This document shows, one piece after another, positions 22,460 to 32,571 of a stretch of DNA of 64,000 nucleotides. The notes beneath the pieces are model-generated. The model made no database searches. It was not told the DNA's origin and worked only from the letters and a program-made list of their open reading frames with translations. Position 1 is the first letter of the stretch, and each line of letters starts with the position of its first letter. Both the position numbers and the translations under genes were made by a program. The DNA comes from Hormiphora californensis. Lineage: Eukaryota; Ctenophora; Tentaculata; Cydippida; Pleurobrachiidae. The DNA lies in the NCBI GenBank assembly GCA_020137815.1, contig CM035359.1, positions 7,928,882-7,992,881 of the forward strand, written 5' to 3'.

Positions 22460-23509
22460 ATGGCCTCCAAGTTGGATCGTGCCTTCACTACCTGGCAACA
22501 GGGCGGTCCGGGCAACCGTCCTTATGGTATGACTTCTGATTACAGTAAGCTAGAGACGTCTATCTTATCTACATTGAGGAGAGTTGCTGGGTACCCTGAC
22601 CCTAACAAGGAAGGTGGTGAGTTTGATCCGAATAAGTTGACCAGCAAATACCTCTCAAGTCTAGACACGAACAAGAAAGTACAGCTTCTTTCTGACATGG
22701 CTGGTTTGCTTTGGTTTCGTGCACTTCCTCTTAGTCGATTAGCTAGGAAGGAGTTGTTATCAGCTGACACGAGAGCGAAACAGAATAGTTCTGTGTGCAG
22801 TAATGAATCGAAAGAAACGGTAGAGAAGCTGATGGAGCATATGGACCACACCCGTGACCGCCTTGACAGTGCTACAGATTTGGTATTAGAACGTGATTCC
22901 AAGATCATTGAACTGCAATCAGAGATCAGTGCCTTGAAAGACTCTATAATATCCATGAAGGACACCATGCTGGAGAAGAGTGTGACTGCTGTACAGACAG
23001 TTGTTAAAGACGAGATCCAGAACTACTCTGCTGTTCTCCAGACAGCTGCTACTGCTGTAAACCAGACCTGCGTAACTGCCCTTGCTCCCAGTAAACTCCG
23101 AACAGCAATTGCCAGTGCTTCAGTTGATCGTAGTAGCAACCTGATGGTATATGGTCTCGCAGAGAGTGATCAGCAAAGTGACAGTACTTTAGTAAAGGAA
23201 CTATTTGAACAGTTGTCTGAGGCACCAGTGTTATCAGAGGTGGCACGACTTGGTAAGAGAGGTGGTGAGGGAGTGCGGCCAGTGCGGGTGGTGCTGAGGA
23301 ACAGAGAAGTTGCCAGAACTATTTTGGGGAAATCAGCGACGCTGAAGGACTCAGACCAGTATCAGTCAGTGTTTGTTGCACCAGACAGATCAGTAGAGGA
23401 GAGAACTGAGAGACGAGAATTAGTTGCTAAACTGAGAGAGAAAAGAGATAATGAACCTGATAAAGTCTGGAGGATTAGAAGAGGTTCTATTGTAGAGAGT
23501 GAAACATGA
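22460..23509 (+). CDS. ORF1p-like RNA-binding protein, intact, 349 aa
   Basis: ATG at 22460 (gaacATGG, good context) is chosen because the frame upstream is low-complexity leader. The protein starts MASKLDRAFTTWQQGG. Residues 1-110 are an N-terminal domain with no match I recognise. Residues about 115-190 are a coiled coil (heptads from VEKLMEHMDHTRDRL to SMKDTMLEK). Residues about 222-292 are an RRM-like fold (DRSSNLMVYGLAES ... GVRPVRVVLRNREVARTIL). Residues 300-345 are a C-terminal domain (VFVAPDRSVEERTERREL ... WRIRRGSIV). In LINEs this layout trimerises and coats element RNA. The absence of any stop or shift, next to a badly broken paralogue, suggests recent activity or selection. Stop TGA at 23507. 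Confidence 0.85.
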   Translation: MASKLDRAFTTWQQGGPGNRPYGMTSDYSKLETSILSTLRRVAGYPDPNKEGGEFDPNKLTSKYLSSLDTNKKVQLLSDMAGLLWFRALPLSRLARKELLSADTRAKQNSSVCSNESKETVEKLMEHMDHTRDRLDSATDLVLERDSKIIELQSEISALKDSIISMKDTMLEKSVTAVQTVVKDEIQNYSAVLQTAATAVNQTCVTALAPSKLRTAIASASVDRSSNLMVYGLAESDQQSDSTLVKELFEQLSEAPVLSEVARLGKRGGEGVRPVRVVLRNREVARTILGKSATLKDSDQYQSVFVAPDRSVEERTERRELVAKLREKRDNEPDKVWRIRRGSIVESET

Positions 23510-23769
23510 GAAGTGTTGAGAGAATTTAGTGAGAGTGATGAATAAGATATTGTTTTAGATATGGATTTATTAATGATTTATACTATTGTTTTGGTTTTCA
23601 GTTTTGTAAAGACATAGTGGGGACCAGGGTGGGGTAGCAGGTTCAAAGCACACATAAGACCTAACCGTCTTCGTGCTGACGACCCTGTTACGCCACCCTG
23701 AATCCTCACTCAGTTTGGTCTGTGTGGTTGGTTTGTTTGCTATTATATGTTTATTTCGGCGCAATGCCA

Positions 23770-23809
23770 CTGCCAGCGGCAGTTTTGATTGATTGATTGA
23801 TTGATTGAT
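23770..23809 (+). terminator. LINE-type 3' stem-loop and (GATT)n tail
   Basis: CTGCCAGCGGCAG (23770-23782) forms a 5-bp stem with a 3-base loop, followed directly by about six GATT units. CR1/L2-type LINEs end in a short 3' hairpin plus a microsatellite-like tail that their reverse transcriptase recognises. The sequence then switches at once into the right foldback arm. Confidence 0.7.
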
Positions 23810-24267
23810 GCGACAAAAATGCGTTTATATAACGCCCAACTGTGCCTCAAATAACGCACTGTAGCCTGGAGTACGTCTATAGTGCTTCTTTAAAAAGCAC
23901 GTTTTTTATAGACGCAGCGTCTATAAAAAGCAATTTGTGTCTATAATGCTTCTATTATGCGTCTATATGCGTCTATGTAGCGTTTATGGTGATGTTATAG
24001 TCACTCTATAATGAGTCTACAGTGCGTCTATAAGGCGATTTTGGCGTGGTTAGTTCGCTATACTGCGTCGCGTCTATAAAAATGCGTTTATATTACTGTT
24101 ATAATGCGCCTATACTGCATCTATACTGCTGCTTACGAAAGTCCGTCTATATTGTGTGTGTCTATAATGCATCTATAGTGCGTCTATAATGCGTCTATAG
24201 TACGTGGATACTGCGTCTATAATAGTGCGATGCCCACAAAACGCAAATTGCCTAACTATCACATATC

Positions 24268-24331
24268 ATGTTAGGGAAGATGCTCCTCGTCTGGTTAATA
24301 TGGAGTACTATCCTGGCTTCCTTGGCAGCAG
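24268..24331 (+). CDS. candidate first exon encoding a signal peptide
   Basis: ATG at 24268 opens MLGKMLLVWLIWSTILAS then LAA, with a basic residue, a hydrophobic core and small residues at the expected cleavage site. The exon ends CAG|GTATAA at 24331 in phase 1, the phase typical of secreted modular proteins. A minus-strand exon candidate lies only 140 bp away, so at most one of the two is likely to be correct in this context. It starts 15 bp after the foldback element ends. Confidence 0.35.
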
Positions 24332-24472
24332 GTATAAAAATTATATGCATTATACTCAATGATTTCATTTGCTGTAAAACTCTTGCACCCTACCAGTACC
24401 ACGCGTATTCGCCACATACCGTATTAGGTATTCAGCCACCGTATTCCCACTACAAGCAGCACTGTCACTAAC

Positions 24473-24597
24473 CTGTTTCCATTCGTCTCTGTCACCCACA
24501 CTGCCTCATATTTATAACCTTTCAGGGTCCAGTTCTTGTCGCCTCCCTTACCAGCTCTACCATAAGGTGGTCGGATTTCATATAAGCCAGACAAGGA
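24473..24597 (-). CDS. candidate internal exon, unknown protein
   Basis: On the minus strand the acceptor ctgagttttcag precedes 24597 and the donor AACAG|GTTAGTG lies at 24472. The 125-bp frame is open: LSGLYEIRPPYGRAGKGG, then DKNWTLKGYKYEAVWVTE, then TNGNR. The residue mix is protein-like (Trp, Tyr, Gly, charged residues, no low complexity), and I do not recognise the family. No neighbouring exon was found within the repeats on either side. Confidence 0.4.
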
Positions 24598-24683
24598 CTG
24601 AAAACTCAGGTAACAGTACATTACATGAACTTTTTGAGCAAACCTTGACCTTTACTTCTAAAGATCTCTCGGGAGCGAGGAGC

Positions 24684-24685
<2 letters not shown>

Positions 24686-24729
<44 letters not shown>

Positions 24730-24761
24730 GAGGATAGGAGAGGACGAGAGGAGAGAGAGAG

Positions 24762-24801
<40 letters not shown>

Positions 24802-24917
24802 CGGGAGAGAGAGAGGAGAGCGAGAGAGGCGAGAGAGGAGATGCCTGGAGGCTCTATCGTAGCAGCGAGTCGCGATAGAGCGATAGCTCGAGTTCTCTCT
24901 CTCGATCTCTCTCTTTG

Positions 24918-24981
<64 letters not shown>

Positions 24982-24985
24982 TTCT
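24686..24985. repeat. inverted (GA)n and (CT)n tracts
   Basis: An impure GA tract (24686-24835) and a CT tract (24893-24980) surround a 55-bp spacer containing cgcgatagagcgatagctcg. The tracts are complementary and could fold into a long hairpin. Confidence 0.85.
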
Positions 24986-25084
24986 TCCACTATACCCCAT
25001 CGCTGACTATTTTTGTACTTCCTGCTGTGAAATCAAGGTGACGTCATAGCGTGACGTAACTAGGAACCGGCGATATCGGATTTT

Positions 25085-25425
25085 TTTTTCGATTCGATCT
25101 CGATCTTTTTTGGACGACCAAAATTTTTCGATTCGATCTCGATTCGATCTTTTGGGGTTCAAAAACTTTCGATTCGATCTCGATTCGATCTTTGAGCGTT
25201 CAAAAAATCTCGATTCGATCTCGATTCGATCTTTGAGGGTTCGAAAAATCTCGATTCGATCTTTCGGTTTTCAAAAATTTCGATTCGATCTCGATTCGAT
25301 CTTTGGGGGATCAAAAAATATCGATTCGATCTTTCTGCGATCAAAATTTTTCGATTCGATCTCGATTCGATCTTTGGGGGATCAAAAAATATTGATTCGA
25401 TCTCGATTCGATTTTTTCCCTGCCC
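25085..25425. repeat. GATTCGATCT array
   Basis: Repeats of about 35-40 bp built from TCGATTCGATCTCGATTCGA and a tttggggttcaaaaa spacer. Related blocks lie at 30370-30612, 31135-31473 and 32578-32868. SIRSRFDL-like translated repeats are artefacts. Confidence 0.9.
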
Positions 25426-26087
25426 GGGTGGATGCCCGAAGGGCATCCACCCGGATGATCGTTTTAGCACGTGTGCTAAAAAGATTATAAAGGGTTTAGA
25501 AATCTCGGATTTGAAATAGTAACTCGAGCGTGGTCAAAATCGCGTGTGTCACGGTAGCAGCCTGACAACCGCGATGCTGACAATTTTGAAAAGTTCGTCT
25601 GCAAAGTTATTTCACTACGGACCATGGTGGCGCGCGCTCAAAACTTGCTGCGCGCGCAGCGCTGTTGTTCTCACACCTCGCGCGTTACAGCAGAGCGCCG
25701 CTATACTACTAAAGTACTCCCCAAACTACGGCAATTTCTGATTGCGTCTAGACGGTATACCGTCTGGACGGGTTTCGGTGAAATCAGCTAAAAACGGTAC
25801 CGAAATTGCTTGAGACGGGTTATAGACGGTATCAGACGGTCTCTAGACGGGTTATAGACGGTATCAGACGGTGTTGCGACGGTATCAGACGGTCTCTAGA
25901 CGGTGTCTAGACGGTACCGTCCCGGCGTCTGGACGGCGTCTGGACGGTGTCTAGCCCTTTAAGGACGAGAAGGATTGGCTCGATAGATTTTTCTAATTTT
26001 TCGTTTATAAGTAGATATTATTACCACAAACTATCTCGAAAAAGAAATTTGAAGTTTCGACATGTAGTTTTTGCTGGGCCCACTGTG

Positions 26088-28079
26088 TCATATATGACTC
26101 TATCGTCCGTAAGGGAATTCTAGTAACAAATGTCATTTGTGCAAAAGTATGGGTCCAATAGTCAAATTTTATGCTTTGAGGCAGTCTATAGCTATAATTT
26201 CTACAATCTTGAACGGTTTTTACTAGAAAAATACCCCAAATTCTACATTTTGTATCATATATGACTCTATCGTCCCAATAGGTAAATTCTCCAAAAACAT
26301 CCATAACTCGGGCTAGAAAAGGAGCTAAGAGTCAAATCAGGACACTAAACTGAGTAGAATCATCGCATTAATGGGGGTAGAGCACATATTTAGGTCGCTA
26401 TCTTGCCCCCTAATTGAGATAATTGGATAATTAGCCAATCATCTGTCCCGCGCATACTAATAAATGAAACTTTGCTTTGGGAAGGAGTTATGAGGCAAAT
26501 GGGGGCACTAAAATGTGTAGAATCATCACATTAGTGGGGTTAGAGCACATATTTAGGTCTCTATCTGGACCCCTAATTGAGATAATTGGATAATTAGCTA
26601 ATTAGTTGCCCTCCAGCGCTAAAAAATTAAATTTGGCGGAGTATACAAGAAAAATGGGGGCACTAAATTGTGTAAAATCGTCGCCTTAGTGGGGGCAGAG
26701 CACATAGCTGAGTTTCTATTCCCGCTCCTAATTGAGATAATTGGATAATTAGCTAATTGACGGTTGCATAATGCCCCCTTTTCACCATATACCGTGGTTT
26801 CTGGCTAATCCTGAGGTCTTTTGTTCAATCTAAGGATTTTTTGGCATCCCTTTACCCCATTTGTATCACCTTTGACTCGTTTTACACAATAATATAGCAC
26901 TCTATACAACCCTAGACGCCGACTTCAGCTCTGTACAACCCCTTGCTTCATTCCTAGACCTCTCATACATAAACGCCTTCTACAGATCATCTTTATTTTC
27001 GATGGAGTTCATGAGAAGTTTCCTTAGTGGCAAATGAGATTGTGAGAGTGATGAGGAGAAATAATGTAGGGGGAATCTAAACTGTGTGTCCAATAATAAA
27101 ATGGGAAACTGTAGTACATTAGGGTTCATTCAACGTCTTGTAGGAGCAATAGGATATCCCAAAAAAAATCGGTTAGGAAGGTGTATGGATCTCGAAATTA
27201 TGAGAGGTCTAGGATTAAGCAAGAGGGTTCTAAAGAGCTGAAGGCGGTGTCTAGGGTTGTATAGAGTGCTATATTAGTGTGTAAAACGAGTCAAAGGTGA
27301 TACAAATAGGGTAAAGGGATGCCAAAAGATCCTTAGATTGAACAAAAGACCTCAGGATTAGCCAGAAACCACGGTATATGGTGAAAAGGGGGCATTATGC
27401 AACCGTCAATTAGCTAATTATCCAATTATCTCAATTAGGAGCGGGAATAGAAACTCAGCTATGTGCTCTGCCCCCACTAAGGCGACGATTTTACACAATT
27501 TAGTGCCCCCATTTTTCTTGTATACTCCGCCAAATTTAATTTTTTAGCGCTGGAGGGCAACTAATTAGCTAATTATCCAATTATCTCAATTAGGGGTCCA
27601 GATAGAGACCTAAATATGTGCTCTAACCCCACTAATGTGATGATTCTACACATTTTAGTGCCCCCATTTGCCTCATAACTCCTTCCCAAAGCAAAGTTTC
27701 ATTTATTAGTATGCGCGGGACAGATAATTGGCTAATTATCCAATTATCTCAATTAGGGGGCAAGATAGCGACCTAAATATGTGCTCTACCCCCATTAATG
27801 CGATGATTCTACTCAGTTTAGTGTCCTGATTTGACTCTTAGCTCCTTTTCTAGCCCGAGTTATGGATGTTTTTGGAGAATTTACCTATTGGGACGATAGA
27901 GTCATATATGATACAAAATGTAGAATTTGGGGTATTTTTCTAGTAAAAACCGTTCAAGATTGTAGAAATTATAGCTATAGACTGCCTCAAAGCATAAAAT
28001 TTGACTATTGGACCCATACTTTTGCACAAATGACATTTGTTACTAGAATTCCCTTACGGACGATAGAGTCATATATGAT
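26088..28079. repeat. 2-kb palindrome inside the foldback element
   Basis: Arms 26088-26975 and 27197-28079 are nearly identical reverse complements, about 885 bp each, with a loop of about 220 bp. They contain a triplicated block (gggg..agagcacata / taattgagataattggataa) within each arm. Open frames appear in both arms only because of the symmetry. Confidence 0.9.
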
Positions 28080-28420
28080 ACAACGACTAAAACGTTAATA
28101 ACTCATTCAATTTTCAATATTTTTTGATGCGGTTTTTTGCATTCGATTTGTTATGTCAAGTAGTTTTATCCCTTCAAAGGATTATTTGTGCCCCTCAAAA
28201 ACAAAAATTTGAGAGGGGTTTTTAAAAAAAGGCCTAAATTAGCCTCCCGAGAAGGGCCATAAAAAAAATTCTTCGATTTTCCGAGCAGATTTGGACGTGG
28301 TTTTGGGTTCAAAATCCCTAAAACTAGCTTGTGACAAAAAATTAGCCACCTAGACATCATGTAGCGCCTTCCAGACGGTCTAGAATGGACCGTGTCATAT
28401 ATGACCTATCGCCCTCAAAG

Positions 28421-29315
28421 GGCTAGACGGTATCCGTCCGAAGTTGAGACGGCACGTCTGAAAATTGTACCAGACGTTGAGACGGACTTTTAGAACTCCG
28501 TCTGTATTTCAGACGGAGTTTTAAAAGTACGTCTCAACGCAGTCTAAAGGAAAATCGATGAAAGTACCGTCTAGACAACGTCTCAACTGAAACCGGTCAA
28601 CATACCGTCTAAACAACGTCTAGACAACGTCTAAACAGAATCTCGCGATTCAGTTTCAAATACCGTCTAGACAACTTCTCCAGCAATTTCGATACGAATA
28701 CCGTCTAAACAACGTCTAGACAACGTCTTAAGCGAATCCGATACAGATACCGTCTAAACAACGTCTCATAACCGACACTATCTATCACTGATAGTATCAG
28801 CCATAGACAGTATATTTGAAGTTGGGTACGAAAATTACCGGGAGGATAACCCCTTTCCCGTCCCCGAGCATCGCGGTACGACTGTGCTGGTTAAACACAT
28901 GTGTAATTTTCATTCAATAGGCACACATCTACCACTAATTCCAACTGGCATGGGTAATCCAGAATGGTCTTCGAAAACGGTCGAGTCTAGACATCATTAT
29001 TTGAGACGTTGTCTAGACGTTGTTTAGACGGTATTCTTATCGAAATTGCTGGAGAAGTTGTCTAGACGGTATTTGAAACTGAATCGCGAGATTCTGTTTA
29101 GACGTTGTCTAGACGTTGTTTAGACGGTATGTTGACCGGTTTCAGTTGAGACGTTGTCTAGACGGTACTTTCATCGATTTTCCTTTAGACTGCGTTGAGA
29201 CGTACTTTTAAAACTCCGTCTGAAATACAGACGGAGTTCTAAAAGTCCGTCTCAACGTCTGGTACAATTTTCAGACGTGCCGTCTCAACTTCGGACGGAT
29301 ACCGTCTAGACACCG
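28421..29315. repeat. second inverted repeat inside the foldback element
   Basis: Arms about 28421-28770 and 28990-29315, rich in CCGTCTAGACAACGTCT, pair around a 220-bp loop. The outer part repeats the terminal array of the element. Confidence 0.8.
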
Positions 29316-29857
29316 TCCAGACGCCGTCCAGACGCCGGGACGGTACCGTCTAGACACCGTCTAGAGACCGTCTGATACCGTCGCAACACCGTCTGATACC
29401 GTCTATAACCCGTCTAGAGACCGTCTGATACCGTCTATAACCCGTCTCAAGCAATTTCGGTACCGTTTTTAGCTGATTTCACCGAAACCCGTCCAGACGG
29501 TATACCGTCTAGACGCCGTCTAGACGGCGTTGCGACGCCGTCTAGACGCCGTATGCGGCAAATCAGAAATTGCCCCAAACTACTATGTCCCTCACTCGGG
29601 TTTTGTGAAATTTCCCACGGTCATAACTCCACTCCCTGATGAGATAAAGACTTGAAATTTGTTTTGTAGGAAGAACTCGACATGATCTCCTCACAAAACA
29701 AATTTCAAGTCTCTATCTCATCAGGGGGTGGAGCTATGGCTGTCTAAAATCCGGTCGCGCGCAGCAAGGGACATAATAGTTTGGGAGGACCTTTAGCGCT
29801 CGAATGGATTTAACTTAGTTAATCTGATCGAAACTAAAAGCTCAGCTCGTTAGTATA

Positions 29858-30149
29858 GGGATCCCTAAAAAAGTTCAGTATTTACACAGCGTTTACACAG
29901 TCTTTACACAGTCGTTACACCCAGAGCGGCGCGTGCTGCGTTTTGCGGCTTTTTCTAAGAAAATATTGGATTGTGTGCTGCACAATTGAGTAAATTGAGC
30001 GCTGCGGCGAAAAAAGTTTCCAAAAACGCTGCAAATCGAGTGCGAAAGACGCAGTCTTTACACCCAGAGCGGCGTGGGCGCTCTGGGTGTAACGACTGTG
30101 TAAAGACTGTGTAAACGCTGTGTAAATACTGAACTTTTTTAGGGATCCC
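29858..30149. mobile_element. 292-bp MITE, GGGATCCCTAAAAAAG termini, copy 1
   Basis: TIRs of about 78 bp contain TTTACACAGTCGTTACACCC and are flanked by TA. Copies of identical length lie at 32058-32349 and 44845-45136. The first two are co-duplicated with the surrounding unit; the third is an independent insertion. Confidence 0.9.
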
Positions 30150-30612
30150 TATGGTGATTGACGGAACGCGAGAAGTTCCTATGCATAGCTTAGTGTCACA
30201 TAACATTGTAATTAGGCGTTGGCGACGACGATCATATCACATTGCACGGTATCATCTAGTGTGGGCGGCGCTTAACAGATCTCATCGCTTATCAGTGAAT
30301 GTGATCGATTTCAGTATTCGTTGGCAGGGAAACACAGCATTATGAAACATAATGCAATAATAATTCTTGTTCGGGGTTCAAAAAATATCGATTCGATCTC
30401 GATTCGATCTTTGGGTGATAAAAAACTTTCGATTCGATCTCGATTCGATCTTTTGGGGTTCAAAAAATTTCGATTCGATCTCGATTCGATCTTAAAGGGT
30501 TCAAAAAATCTCGATTCGATCTTTGGGCGCTCAAAAAATGTCGATTCGATCTTTGGGCTCAAAAAACTACTCGATTCGATCCGATCCGATCTCTCGATCT
30601 TTCGATTCGATT

Positions 30613-30902
30613 GGGGGGGGGGGGTGACACGTAACACTTTGTAACACTTTGTAACATGTGCAGAAAGTTTTTTGTGCACGTTACATGTTACAAAGTGTTA
30701 CAAAGTGTTACAAAATGTTACAAAGTGTTACAAAATGTTACAAAATGGGCATTTTTTGCAACATTTTGCAACATTTTGTAACACTTTGTAACACTTTGTA
30801 ACACTTTGTAACGCTTGTAACACTTTGTAACATGTGCAGAAAATATTTTGTGCACGTTACATGTTACAAAGTGTTACAAAGTGTTACGTGTCACCCCCCC
30901 CC
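30613..30902. mobile_element. 290-bp hairpin element of TGTTACAAAG repeats, with empty site
   Basis: Ends of at least ten G (left) and C (right), then TGACACGTAACACTTTGTAA and its complement. TTCGATT stands on both sides (30606-30612, 30903-30909) and occurs once at the matching place of the second unit (about 32847), so this is an insertion with a 7-bp duplication. The repetitive target makes the exact duplication length uncertain. Confidence 0.8.
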
Positions 30903-30961
30903 TTCGATTCGATATTATCGCCGGTTCCTAGACGTAACGAAGTTATACCGTCATGGTGGTG

Positions 30962-31031
<70 letters not shown>

Positions 31032-31473
31032 TTCTTCCACTATACCCCATCGCTGACTATTTTTGTACTTCCTGCTGTGAAATCAAGGTGACGTCATAGC
31101 GTGACGTAACTAGGAACCGGCGATATCGGATTTTTTTTTCGATTCGATCTCGATCTTTTTTGGACGACCAAAATTTTTTCGATTCGATCTCGATTCGATC
31201 TTTTGGGGTTCAAAAACTTTCGATTCGATCTCGATTCGATCTTTGAGTGTTCAAAAAATTTCGATTCGATCTCGATTCGATCTTAAAGGGTTCAAAAAAT
31301 CTCGATTCGATCTTTCGGTTTTCAAAAATTTCGATTCGATCTCGATTCGATCTTTGGGGGATCAAAAAATATCGATTCGATCTTTCTGCGATCAAAATTT
31401 TTCGATTCGATCTCGATTCGATCTTTGGGGGATCAAAAAATATTGATTCGATCTCGATTCGATATTTTCCCTG

Positions 31474-32571
31474 CCCGGGTGGATGCCCGAAGGGCATCCA
31501 CCCGGATGATCGTTTTAGCACGTGTGCTAAAAAGATTATAAAGGGTTTAGAAATCTCGGATTTGAAATAGTAACTCGAGCGTGGTCAAAATCGCGTGTGT
31601 CACGGTAGCAGCCTGACAACCGCGATGCTGACAATTTTGAAAAGTTCGTCCGCAAAGTTATTTCACTACGGACCATGGTGGCGCGCGCTCAAAACTTGCT
31701 GCGCGCGCAGCGCTGTTGTTCTCACACCTCGCGCGTTACAGCAGAGCGCCGCTATACTACTAAAGTACTCCCCAAACTACTATGTCCCTCACTCGGGTTT
31801 TGTGAAATTTCCCACGGTCATAACTCCACTCCCTGATGAGATAAAGACTTGAAATTTGTTTTGTAGGAAGAACTCGACATGATCTCCTCACAAAACAAAT
31901 TTCAAGTCTCTATCTCATCAGGGGGTGGAGCTATGGCTGTCTAAAATCCGGTCGCGCGCAGCAAGGGACATAATAGTTTGGGAGGACCTTTAGCGCTCGA
32001 ATGGATTTAACTTCTTAGTTAATCTGATCGAAACTAAAAGCTCAGCTCGTTAGTATAGGGATCCCTAAAAAAGTTCAGTATTTACACAGCGTTTACACAG
32101 TCTTTACACAGTCGTTACACCCAGAGCGGCGCATGCTGCGTTTTGCGGCTTTTTCTAAGAAAATATTGGATTGTGTGCTGCACAATTGAGTAAATTGAGC
32201 GCTGCGGCGAAAAAAGTTTCCAAAAACGCTGCAAATCGAGTGCGAAAGACGCAGTCTTTACACCCAGAGCGGCGTGGGCGCTCTGGGTGTAACGACTGTG
32301 TAAAGACTGTGTAAACGCTGTGTAAATACTGAACTTTTTTAGGGATCCCTATGGTGATTGACGGAACGCGAGAAGTTCCTATGCATAGCTTAGTGTCACA
32401 AAACATTGTAATTAGGCGTTGGCGACGACGATCATATCACATTGCACGGTATCATCTAGTGTGGGCGGCGCTTAACAGATCTCATCGCTTATCAGTGAAT
32501 GTGATCGATTTCAGTATTCGTTGGCAGGGAAACACAGCATTATGAAACATAATGCAATAATAATTCTTGTT
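31474..32571. mobile_element. core unit between GATTCGATCT arrays (possible Helentron-like element)
   Basis: The left edge has a strong hairpin, CCCGGGTGGATGCCC / GGGCATCCACCCGG. The right edge has a hairpin (CATTATGAAACATAATG) followed by CAATAATAATTCTTGTT. The same two edges enclose a different middle at 34301-34831, where they interrupt another repeat, and also occur in copy 1. Conserved ends, terminal hairpins and insertion beside TT would fit a non-autonomous Helentron/Helitron-2; that class is inference. Confidence 0.5.
32058..32349. mobile_element. 292-bp MITE, copy 2
   Basis: Almost identical to 29858-30149, with the same TA-flanked position in the duplicated unit. Confidence 0.9.

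Larger units (their letters stand above)
21915..23809 (+). mobile_element. ORF1-only LINE derivative (HAL1-like)
   Basis: Between the foldback arms lie a leader, one complete ORF1p-like gene, a 3' UTR, a short stem-loop and a (GATT)n tail. There is no ORF2 and no reverse-transcriptase remnant. Mammalian HAL1 elements have this ORF1-without-ORF2 layout; the comparison is to architecture, not sequence. Such an element would depend on another LINE's reverse transcriptase, which would recognise its 3' hairpin and tail. Confidence 0.65.
21472..24252. mobile_element. foldback element, TATAGACGCA arms, carrying an ORF1-only retroelement
   Basis: The left end GGCAATTTGCGATTTGCGGG pairs with the right end (reverse complement GGCAATTTGCGTTTTGTGGG). 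The arms, about 440 bp each (21472-21912 and 23810-24252), are dense in TATAGACGCA-type units and pair along their whole length up to tttttgtcgca / tgcgacaaaaa. The left 9 bp (AAAAAATCA) and right 9 bp (TAACTATCA) outside agree at 6 of 9 positions, so a 9-bp duplication is possible but not shown. The loop holds the transcription unit described below. No transposase was found. Confidence 0.8.
25730..29574. mobile_element. 3,845-bp foldback element with 9-bp duplication and known empty site
   Basis: The ends are GGCAATTTCTGATT and its complement; long arms are packed with GTCTAGACGG and GTATCAGACGG units. The flanks are CCAAACTAC on both sides (25721-25729, 29575-29583). The duplicated unit downstream has one CCAAACTAC (31772-31780) and no insertion, which proves both edges. 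Inside are two further large inverted repeats but no transposase or other recognisable gene. A 9-bp duplication with long TIRs is usual for Mutator-like elements; the array-rich arms resemble foldback elements. The first bases GGCAATTT are shared with the element at 21472. Confidence 0.95.
24929..30965. repeat. tandem-duplicated unit, copy 1 (carries two later insertions)
   Basis: The unit runs from the (CT)n tract and ccctttcttccactatacc through to ataccgtcatggtggtgaag. It matches 30966-32906 nearly base for base once the insertions at 25730-29574 and 30613-30902 are removed. Its own ends carry an inverted repeat (gtaactaggaaccggcgata at about 25058, complement at about 30918). Confidence 0.85.

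Noticed and set aside
26005-28098. Identical 79-residue frames on opposite strands
   Set aside because: They are the two arms of a palindrome, so identity is automatic and not evidence for a gene.
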